DNA of 64,000 bases from Streptomyces longwoodensis (lineage in GTDB: Bacteria > Actinomycetota > Actinomycetes > Streptomycetales > Streptomycetaceae). The notes beneath the pieces are model-generated. The model saw nothing but the letters and a program-made list of their open reading frames with translations. It had not been told where the DNA came from and did not search any database. Within the stretch, counting starts at the first letter, position 1. Each line of letters begins with the position of its first letter. Position numbers and translations under genes: made by a program. Location of the stretch: assembly GCF_001514125.1 (NCBI RefSeq), contig NZ_KQ948567.1:82680-146679 (forward strand). Direction: 5' to 3'. Below are positions 44,003 through 50,566 of the stretch, one piece after another.

Positions 44003-44088
44003 CGCCCTCCACGACCCTGCGGCCGCCTCCGCGGGCCCTCCCCGGACCGGGCAGGTTTCGATCGCCGCGCCCGTGCCACCCTTGACCC

Positions 44089-44943
44089 ATGCCCGAAGGT
44101 GACACGGTCTGGCAGACCGCGCGACGGCTGCACACCGCCCTCGCGGGCAAGGTGCTGACCCTGTCCGACCTCCGCGTCCCCAAGTACGCCCTGACCGACC
44201 TCAGCGGCCGCACGGTCCTCGACGTCACCCCGCGCGGCAAGCACCTCCTCACCCGCGTCGACGGCGGCCTGACCCTGCACTCGCACCTGCGGATGGACGG
44301 CGCCTGGAAGGTCTTCGCCCCCGACCAGCGCTGGAGCGGCGGCCCCGCGTACCAGATCCGGGCGGTCCTCGGCACCGCCGACCGCACGGCCGTCGGCTAC
44401 CGCCTCCCCGTGCTGGAACTCCTGCACACCGCAGACGAGGACCAGGTGGTCGGACACCTCGGCCCCGATCTGCTCGGCCCGGACTGGAACCCGGAGCAGG
44501 CCCTGGCGAACCTGCTCGCCGACCCCGACCGCCCCCTCGGCGAGGCCCTGCTCGACCAGCGCAACCTGGCCGGCATCGGCAATGTCTACAAGTGCGAGCT
44601 GTGCTTCCTGCTCGGTGCCACCCCCTGGCTCCCGGTCGGCGCGCTCCCCGCCGACCGCACGGCCAAGCTGCCCGCGCTGGCCCAGCGGCTCCTGGAGGTC
44701 AACCGGGACCGCCCCATCCGCAACACCACCGGCCGCCGGGGCCCCGAGCTCTTCACCTACGGCCGCGCCCGCCGCCCCTGCCTGCGCTGCGGCACCCCCA
44801 TCCGGCTCGCCGACCAGGGCGACGGCTCCCGCGACCGCCCGACGTACTGGTGCCCGCACTGCCAGACCGGCCCGGCTCCCGCCCGGAACGCCGCGAGCCG
44901 CACCGCGAAGTCGGCCGGCTCCCGCCCCGGCGCCCCTGGGTGA
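44089..44943 (+). CDS. nei: Fpg/Nei-family DNA glycosylase (endonuclease VIII type)
   Basis: A 284-residue base-excision repair enzyme. It starts MPEGDTV, with the catalytic P2-E3 exposed once Met is removed; PEGD rather than PELP indicates the Nei branch. The helix-two-turn-helix is NLAGIGNVYKCELCFL, and a zinc finger is formed by C231, C234, C255 and C258 (CLRCGTPI, YWCPHC). The last 25 residues are basic and Ala/Ser-rich. It may work with Lhr, encoded directly upstream. Confidence 0.93.
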   Translation: MPEGDTVWQTARRLHTALAGKVLTLSDLRVPKYALTDLSGRTVLDVTPRGKHLLTRVDGGLTLHSHLRMDGAWKVFAPDQRWSGGPAYQIRAVLGTADRTAVGYRLPVLELLHTADEDQVVGHLGPDLLGPDWNPEQALANLLADPDRPLGEALLDQRNLAGIGNVYKCELCFLLGATPWLPVGALPADRTAKLPALAQRLLEVNRDRPIRNTTGRRGPELFTYGRARRPCLRCGTPIRLADQGDGSRDRPTYWCPHCQTGPAPARNAASRTAKSAGSRPGAPG

Positions 44944-44988
44944 CGCCCGTCGGAGTGCTCTGAGCAGGGCCTCAGCAGCTTCCGCCGT

Positions 44989-45258
44989 TCACGACGGATC
45001 GGGCCCGTCCCCGAGGGCACCCCGGTCCCGCCCCGCAGCCCACCCCCACGCTCCGCGCCACCGCCCCGCCGCCAGCGCGCCGGCCGCACGGCCCTTCGGC
45101 ACACAGTGCACCGGCAGCAGGCTCAGCCCCCACCCGCCGGCCGCCACGGCACCCTCCACCGGCCCGGCGTCGGGCGCCAGGGCCAGGCGCAGCACGGCCC
45201 ACCACCAGACCGCCCCGAACGCCAGAGCGGCCCCCCAGCGCCCGGTTCGCCCCGCCAT
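44989..45258 (-). CDS. Small hypothetical membrane protein
   Basis: An 89-residue frame with a Trp-rich hydrophobic segment (WGAALAFGAVWWWAVLRLALA, about 8-28) and a second weaker one (VAAGGWGLSLLPVHCVP). The C-terminus is Gly/Arg/Asp-rich. It starts 18 bases after the dps stop on the same strand, consistent with an operon, but the ribosome site is weak and the composition may simply reflect GC bias. Unknown function. Confidence 0.45.
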   Translation of the reverse strand: MAGRTGRWGAALAFGAVWWWAVLRLALAPDAGPVEGAVAAGGWGLSLLPVHCVPKGRAAGALAAGRWRGAWGWAAGRDRGALGDGPDPS

Positions 45259-45275
45259 GGCCCGCAGCCGCCGTA

Positions 45276-45746
45276 TCAGCTGTTCTCCGCCTGGAACATC
45301 CAGTGGTGCTTCTCCAGGTCCGCGGTGATCGTGATGAAGATGTCCTGGCTGACCGGGTCCGCCTCGGCCGTGCTCGTCACCCGTTCCCTCATTCGGGTGA
45401 TCACCGAGCCCAGCGCCGCCACCAGGGCCCCCACCGCGTCCGTGTCCTTGACCCAGCCCGGGGCCACCGCGGCGATCCCGCTGCCGGAGGCCACCGTGGC
45501 CGCCCGGCCGTCGGGCGACACCCCGAGTGCCGAGGCCCGCTCGGCGACCGTGTCGGAGTGGGTGCGCGCGCTGTCCACGACCTCGTCGAGCTGGAGGTGG
45601 ACCGACCGGAAGCGGGGGCCCACGACGTTCCAGTGGACCTGCTTGGCGACCAGGCCGAGATCGACCAGGTCGACCAGGGCGCCCTGCAGCGCCTCGGACA
45701 CGGTCTTCAGGTCGCCCTCGGGCAACGGGCTCTTCACGACGGACAT
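45276..45746 (-). CDS. dpsC: Dps-family DNA-binding ferritin-like protein
   Basis: A 156-residue protein that stores iron in a 12-subunit shell and protects DNA. The ferroxidase-site block is KQVHWNVVGPRFRSVHLQLDEVVD (about 34-57), giving the His, His and Asp ligands; ADLEKHHWMFQAE closes the last helix. There is no long basic tail. S. coelicolor has three Dps proteins; by location this corresponds to DpsC, an assignment from recall. The ATG at 45746 was preferred over one six bases earlier because the ribosome site GGGAG abuts the latter. Confidence 0.88.
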   Translation of the reverse strand: MSVVKSPLPEGDLKTVSEALQGALVDLVDLGLVAKQVHWNVVGPRFRSVHLQLDEVVDSARTHSDTVAERASALGVSPDGRAATVASGSGIAAVAPGWVKDTDAVGALVAALGSVITRMRERVTSTAEADPVSQDIFITITADLEKHHWMFQAENS

Positions 45747-45856
45747 GCGCATCTCCCGGCTCGGATACCGCTCACTCCCCCGCTGGCCCCTCCACGATGA
45801 CGTCCCGGCCCCGGAGCGGCAAACGCACGCATACCGGGCACCGCGGGCACGAGAGA

Positions 45857-45907
45857 GCCCCGGCCGGTCTCCCCCGGGTCTCCCCGGGGAAGCCCCGGCC
45901 GGGGCTT
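45857..45907. terminator. Strong hairpin(s) downstream of clgR
   Basis: AAGCCCCGGCCGGGGCTT at 45890-45907 is an 18-base perfect palindrome; its right half also pairs with AGCCCCGGCCGG at 45856-45867, giving two alternative stems. It lies 44 bases after the clgR stop and upstream of dps on the same strand. Confidence 0.75.
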
Positions 45908-45950
45908 CGCACAATTGTCGTGTGCCTGCCTTACCGCTCAGGGGTGACCG

Positions 45951-46331
45951 TCAGGCGGCGACCACGTCGACCGCCTCGGCGGGGGCCTTGATGGTCACCC
46001 GTTCCGGTGGCACACCGGTCACCGACACGGAGCCCAGCATCGGACGCACCGGCGTGGGCACGGGTTCACTGGGGGTGGCCGCAGCAGACTGGGCCAGCTC
46101 GGCGAGGGCGAGCTCGTCGCTCACTTCCCGCATGAGCTCGGACATCCGTACGTCCAGCGCGTCGCAGATGGCGGAGAGCAGCTCGGAGGAAGCCTCCTTC
46201 TGCCCCCGCTCCACCTCGGAGAGATAGCCGAGTGAGACTCGGGCGGACGAGGAGACTTCGCGCAGAGTACGGCCCTGGCGCTGGCGCTGCCGACGCAGCA
46301 CGTCACCCAGCAGGCGACGGAGCAGAATCAT
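45951..46331 (-). CDS. clgR: ClgR, XRE-type activator of clp protease genes
   Basis: A 126-residue activator. The helix-turn-helix lies at about 8-62 (LGDVLRRQRQRQGRTLREV, SLGYLSEVERGQKEASSELLSAICDAL), nearly invariant among actinobacterial ClgR. The C-terminal half is Pro/Val/Thr-rich and the protein ends in VDVVAA; the terminal alanines are a ClpP degron in S. lividans ClgR (from recall). It activates clpP1P2, clpC and lon. The position after rimO-pgsA-cinA matches other actinobacteria. The ATG at 46331 follows GAGGAGGGAG. Confidence 0.92.
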   Translation of the reverse strand: MILLRRLLGDVLRRQRQRQGRTLREVSSSARVSLGYLSEVERGQKEASSELLSAICDALDVRMSELMREVSDELALAELAQSAAATPSEPVPTPVRPMLGSVSVTGVPPERVTIKAPAEAVDVVAA

Positions 46332-46440
46332 CGGTGGCTCCCTCCTCGGACCGCGTAGCCGCATCCTTCTCGCCCCACCGTACCGCCTTGCGCCGCGGCC
46401 GTGCGGGGAGCGATGTCGTGTTCACTCAGGGCTGCAAACA

Positions 46441-46986
46441 TCAAAACCCCCCGTTCCGTTCCGTATCCTGTGCCCGCTCATTCCCACTGTGTTCGTCCGC
46501 CAGCTCCTCCAGGAGCAGGGCGAGTACGCTCCGTACACTCTCTCTACGAATTTCCGCACGGTCGCCGTTCAACCGCAGGGCCTCCACTTTTCCGCCGGAG
46601 GCGGAACCGGCGCCGGGCCCCGAGGGGCCGCACACCGCGACGAAAACCGTGCCCACCGGCTGTCCGTCCTGCGGCTCCGGGCCGGCGACCCCGGTGGTCG
46701 CGATACCCCAGTCCGCGCCGAGCGCGGCCCGCACTCCGGCCGCCATCTGGCGCGCGACCTGCGGGTCCACCGCGCCACGGGCGGCGAGCAGGTCGGCGTC
46801 CACGCCGAGCACCACGTGCTTGAGCTCGGTGGCGTACGCCGTGACCGACCCCCGGAAGGCCTTCGACGCTCCGGGGACCGAGGTGATCTCCGCGGCCACC
46901 AGTCCCCCGGTCAGGGATTCGGCCACGGCGAGACTCTGCCCTCTCACGGTCAGTAGTCCCACCACGTCGGCGGCCGGGGAACTCAC
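46441..46986 (-). CDS. cinA: CinA C-terminal-domain protein (nicotinamide-nucleotide amidase, PncC type)
   Basis: A 181-residue protein consisting only of the CinA C-terminal domain; the N-terminal MoCF-like domain of full CinA is absent, as in other actinobacteria. Motifs are SLAVAESLTGGLVAAEITSVPGASKAFRGSVTAYA and GIATTGVAGPEPQDGQPVGTVFVAV. PncC-type proteins deamidate NMN in pyridine nucleotide salvage. The GTG at 46986 overlaps the pgsA stop (GTGA), so translation is coupled. Confidence 0.93.
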   Translation of the reverse strand: MSSPAADVVGLLTVRGQSLAVAESLTGGLVAAEITSVPGASKAFRGSVTAYATELKHVVLGVDADLLAARGAVDPQVARQMAAGVRAALGADWGIATTGVAGPEPQDGQPVGTVFVAVCGPSGPGAGSASGGKVEALRLNGDRAEIRRESVRSVLALLLEELADEHSGNERAQDTERNGGF

Positions 46987-47918
46987 GCTTCCGTCTCCTC
47001 CAACGCCGCCCTGCGCTCGGCGATTCCCCGCCGGCGCAGCACGATGGCCTGTTTCACGTAGTCGAGCCCGGTCACGACGGTCAGGACGACCGCCACGGCC
47101 ATGACCCAGAACCTCAGGGACGCCAGCCACCCCGTCAGCGCCAGGACGTACATCCCGACGGCCACGCCCTGGGTGAGGGTCTTGAGCTTGCCGCCCCGGC
47201 TGGCCGGGATCACCCCGTACCGGATGACCCAGAAACGCAGCAGGGTCACGCCGAGTTCCCGGCCGAGGATGACCGCGGTCACCCACCACGGCAGGTCGCC
47301 GAGCGCGGAGAGGCAGATCAGCGCCGCCCCCATGATCGCCTTGTCGGCGATGGGATCGGCGATCTTCCCGAAGTCGGTGACGAGGTCGTAGGTCCGCGCC
47401 AGGTGCCCGTCGAACAGGTCGGTGATCATGGCGACGGCGAAGGCCGCCCAGGCGAAGGAGCGCCACGCCGGGTCGTACCCGCCGTCGGCCAGCATCAGCG
47501 CGACGAAGCCCGGCACCAGGACCAGCCGGAGCATGGTCAGCAGGTTGGCGACGTTCCACACGCTCGCCTGGTTGACGGCGGCTGCCGCCAGCTTGCCGCC
47601 CCGCGCAGGCCGCCCGGCGTCCCGCTGCTCGCCGTCGGCTCCCGCTGCGCCCGACGCGGCGGCATCGTCGACCGCCCCGAGGCCCTCGTCGGCGCCCAGC
47701 GCCCGGCCCGCGAGCTCAGCGGCGTCCAGCTCCTGGTCCACGACCCGGCCGGCCGCCTCCTGCGGGCCCGTGACCTCGGGGGCGTCCCGTTCCTGGCCGG
47801 TGACCGCCGCGCCGGCGCCGGGCCGCCGGCCCTCCGCCGCGCTCGGCCCCTGGCCCTCGGCCCGGTGCGAAGCCCCGGCCGGGGAACCGCCCGCGGCCGA
47901 CGCCGGGACACCCGTCAT
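46983..47918 (-). CDS. pgsA: CDP-alcohol phosphatidyltransferase (phosphatidylglycerophosphate synthase-like)
   Basis: A 311-residue membrane enzyme that joins CDP-diacylglycerol to an alcohol phosphate. The signature D-G-x2-A-R-x8-G-x3-D-x3-D is complete at 170-192 (FDGHLARTYDLVTDFGKIAD). About five TM segments cover 122-290. The N-terminal 115 residues are an Ala/Gly/Glu-rich extension not found in canonical PgsA. Its ATG overlaps the rimO stop (ATGA), and it also has GGAGG ahead. Phosphatidylglycerophosphate synthase is the likely function; a PI-type enzyme is less likely. Confidence 0.9.
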   Translation of the reverse strand: MTGVPASAAGGSPAGASHRAEGQGPSAAEGRRPGAGAAVTGQERDAPEVTGPQEAAGRVVDQELDAAELAGRALGADEGLGAVDDAAASGAAGADGEQRDAGRPARGGKLAAAAVNQASVWNVANLLTMLRLVLVPGFVALMLADGGYDPAWRSFAWAAFAVAMITDLFDGHLARTYDLVTDFGKIADPIADKAIMGAALICLSALGDLPWWVTAVILGRELGVTLLRFWVIRYGVIPASRGGKLKTLTQGVAVGMYVLALTGWLASLRFWVMAVAVVLTVVTGLDYVKQAIVLRRRGIAERRAALEETEA

Positions 47919-49387
47919 CTGCCCGCCTCCTCGGTACACCCGGACGAACCCGCCAGGGGCTCGGCCACCAGGTCGACACCCTCCGTACCGACCACCTTCG
48001 CCTCGACCATACGGCCGACGCCCAGTCCCTCGCCGCTCGTGAGCAGCACCTGGCCGTCGGTCTCCGGCGCCTGGTGGGCCGCGCGGCCGTACACGCCCTC
48101 GTCGAGGTCGACCGACTCGACCAGGACGTGCAGCGTCTCGCCCAGCCGCTCCTCCGCGCGCTGGGAGACGAGCTGCTCGGCGAGCCGCGAGACACGGGCC
48201 AGCCGCTCGGCGACGACGTCCTCGTCGAGCTTGCCGTCGTACGTCGCGGCCTCCGTGCCCTCCTCGTCGGAATAGCCGAAGACGCCGATGGCGTCCAGTC
48301 GCGCGTGCTGGAGGAAGCGCTCCAGCTCGGCCAGGTCGGCCTCGGACTCACCGGGGAAGCCGACGATGAAGTTGGAGCGCACTCCGGCCTCGGGCGCCTT
48401 GCTCCGGATGGTGTCGAGCAGCTCCAGGAACCGGTCGGTGTCACCGAAGCGGCGCATGGCGCGCAGCACGTCCGGCGCGGAGTGCTGGAAGGACAGGTCG
48501 AAGTAGGGGGCGACCTTGGGCGTCGAGGTGAGGACGTCGATGAGGCCCGGGCGCATCTCGGCCGGCTGGAGGTAGCTGACCCGCACCCGCTCGATGCCGT
48601 CGGTCTCGGCCAGCTCCGGCAGCAGGGACTCCAGCAGGCGGATGTCGCCCAGGTCCTTGCCGTAGGAGGTGTTGTTCTCGGAGACCAGCATGATCTCCTT
48701 GACGCCCTGCTCGGCCAGCCACCGCGTCTCGTTGAGCACGTCGCTCGGGCGGCGCGAGATGAAGGAGCCGCGGAAGGACGGGATGGCGCAGAAGGAGCAG
48801 CGCCGGTCGCAGCCGGAGGCGAGCTTGACGGAGGCGACCGGGGAGCCGTCGAGGCGGCGGCGCAGGGGCGCGCGGGGGCCGGAGGCGGGGGCGACGCCCT
48901 CGGGGAGGTCGCTCGGGCCGTGGCCCGGCAGCGCCACCGAGGTGGCCGATTCCTGGCGCTCGGCGGGGCTGATCGGGAGCAGCTTGCGCCGGTCGCGCGG
49001 GGTGTGCGCGGCGTGGATGCCGCCGTTGAGGATGGTCTGGAGGCGGTCGGAGATGTCGGCGTAGTCGTCGAAGCCGAGCACGCCGTCGGCCTCGGGCAGG
49101 GCCTCGGCGAGTTCCTTGCCGTACCGCTCGGCCATGCAGCCCACGGCCACCACGGCCTGGGTCCTGCTGTGGCCCTTGAGGTCGTTGGCCTCGAGGAGGG
49201 CGTCGACGGAGTCCTTCTTGGCGGCCTCCACGAAGCCGCAGGTGTTCACCACGGCGACGTCGGCGTCCGAGGCGTCCTCCACGAGCTGCCAGCCGTCCGC
49301 CTCCAAACGGCCTGCGAGCTCCTCCGAGTCCACCTCGTTACGGGCGCAGCCAAGGGTGACCAGTGCGACGGTACGGCGTTCAGGCAT
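47915..49387 (-). CDS. rimO: Ribosomal protein S12 methylthiotransferase (radical SAM)
   Basis: Methylthiolates an aspartate of S12. The 490-residue protein is a MiaB relative: N-terminal cluster cysteines C14 (TLGCARN), C50 (NTCGFVEAAKKDSV) and C84 (VGCMAER), radical-SAM triad CDRRCSFC (C193, C197, C200), and a TRAM domain at about 415-480. The GFVEAAKKDS motif and NEVDSEE distinguish RimO from MiaB. An insertion rich in Pro/Gly/Ser (about 145-175) precedes the radical-SAM core. ATG at 49387. First gene of the overlapping rimO-pgsA-cinA run. Confidence 0.95.
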   Translation of the reverse strand: MPERRTVALVTLGCARNEVDSEELAGRLEADGWQLVEDASDADVAVVNTCGFVEAAKKDSVDALLEANDLKGHSRTQAVVAVGCMAERYGKELAEALPEADGVLGFDDYADISDRLQTILNGGIHAAHTPRDRRKLLPISPAERQESATSVALPGHGPSDLPEGVAPASGPRAPLRRRLDGSPVASVKLASGCDRRCSFCAIPSFRGSFISRRPSDVLNETRWLAEQGVKEIMLVSENNTSYGKDLGDIRLLESLLPELAETDGIERVRVSYLQPAEMRPGLIDVLTSTPKVAPYFDLSFQHSAPDVLRAMRRFGDTDRFLELLDTIRSKAPEAGVRSNFIVGFPGESEADLAELERFLQHARLDAIGVFGYSDEEGTEAATYDGKLDEDVVAERLARVSRLAEQLVSQRAEERLGETLHVLVESVDLDEGVYGRAAHQAPETDGQVLLTSGEGLGVGRMVEAKVVGTEGVDLVAEPLAGSSGCTEEAGR

Positions 49388-49474
49388 GGGCTCAAGAGTA
49401 CTTTGTCCCACCGACACGGAACGTCGACGGGGTTGGCGATCGAGGCCGACCCCGTCGTGCGCGCCGTACCGTGC

Positions 49475-50311
49475 TCAGCCGACCTGCGGATCGCCCTTGG
49501 TGTACGTCAGGCGCTCCACGGCCCCGGGCCGGAAGTCGTCGTCGATCTTCTTGCCGTTGACGTACAGCTGGATCGCGCCGGCGTCGCCGAGGACCAGGTT
49601 GACCTTCTGGCTGTCCTGGAAGGTCTTGGACTCGCCCTGCTTGAGCAGGCCGTCGAACAGCAGGCGGCCGTTGTGGTCCTTGGCGGAGATCCAGCTGCGG
49701 CCGTCCGTCGCGGTGACCTGGACGGTCACCTTGTCCTGGGGGGCCGCGGCGATGGCGCTGTCGGAGGGGGCGGGCGTGATGTCGACGGGCTTGTCGTTCT
49801 TCGGGACGGCCGAGGCGCTCGCGCTCGCCTCGGGCGTGGTGCCGTCGGCGACCTGTTCCTTGCTGCCGCCGCCGTCGCCCTTGACGGCGGTGAAGCCGAC
49901 GAAGCCGATCACGGCGACGATCGCGGCGACCATGGCCGCCGTCCAGTTCGGCCCGCGCCGCTCGGGGCGGATGCGCTCCGCCTCGAACAGGGGTGCGGCG
50001 GGGGTGGGCGCGGGGCGGCCGCCGTGGGTGGCTTCGAACTGCTCGATCAGCGGAGCGGGGTCGAGGCGGACGGCCCTGGCCAGGGTCCTGATGTGGCCGC
50101 GGGCGTACACGTCGCCGCCGCACGGCGTGAAGTCGTCCGCCTCGATGGCGTGGATGATGGCGATGCGGACCCGGGTGGCGGTACTGACGTCGTCGACGGT
50201 CAGCCCGCGCGCGATGCGCGCCTGGCGCAGGGCGCGGCCGATGGAGGGGCGGGCTTCCTCGGAGGCGTCTTCGAACGGACGCTCGTCTTCAGGGGAGTTG
50301 CCGATGGACAC
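49475..50311 (-). CDS. RodZ-like membrane protein with cytoplasmic helix-turn-helix
   Basis: A 278-residue single-pass protein. The HTH_25 domain (about 22-95: SIGRALRQARIARGLTVDDVS, then YARGHIRTLARAVRLDPAPLIEQFE), one TM segment (about 122-142, NWTAAMVAAIVAVIGFVGF), a Ser/Ala/Pro linker and a C-terminal beta domain (DUF4115, about 180-278) are the RodZ layout. RodZ links the cell-shape machinery to the membrane. GTG at 50311 with AAAGGCG ahead. It lies between rimO and ftsK on the same strand. Confidence 0.88.
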   Translation of the reverse strand: MSIGNSPEDERPFEDASEEARPSIGRALRQARIARGLTVDDVSTATRVRIAIIHAIEADDFTPCGGDVYARGHIRTLARAVRLDPAPLIEQFEATHGGRPAPTPAAPLFEAERIRPERRGPNWTAAMVAAIVAVIGFVGFTAVKGDGGGSKEQVADGTTPEASASASAVPKNDKPVDITPAPSDSAIAAAPQDKVTVQVTATDGRSWISAKDHNGRLLFDGLLKQGESKTFQDSQKVNLVLGDAGAIQLYVNGKKIDDDFRPGAVERLTYTKGDPQVG

Positions 50312-50566
50312 GGGGGCGCCTTTCGAGCGTGAGCCACCTGTGCTGGAGGTTCAGTCTAGGGGGGGTACGAAAGGGTGGGGCAACCGGGCGGTAGGACTTT
50401 GTACGCCATCGGAATGGCCGGACACGCCGATGACGGAAGGGGTCCGGACCCCAGTCTGGGACCCGAACCTGACCACTCGCTCAACTTGACGTATGTCAAG
50501 GGGAAACGGTTGCCCGCGCCTTTCTAACGGGTGCGTCACGGACGTCCGTCCGCCTCACCGATATCC
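50312..50566. other. ftsK-rodZ-like intergenic region with palindromes
   Basis: 255 bases. GGGGTCCGGACCCC (50439-50452), a perfect 14-base palindrome, followed by GGGACCC at 50458, is a candidate ftsK terminator. The inverted repeat CTTGAC-N4-GTCAAG (50485-50500) lies closer to ftsK and contains TTGACA on the minus strand, which could be a -35 for the rodZ-like gene or an operator. No gene is seen. Confidence 0.5.

Noticed and set aside
38839..44085. A 1748-codon plus-strand frame over lhr
   Set aside because: It runs in the wrong frame of lhr, is Arg/Gly/Pro-rich and matches no family; the correct frame encodes helicase motifs.
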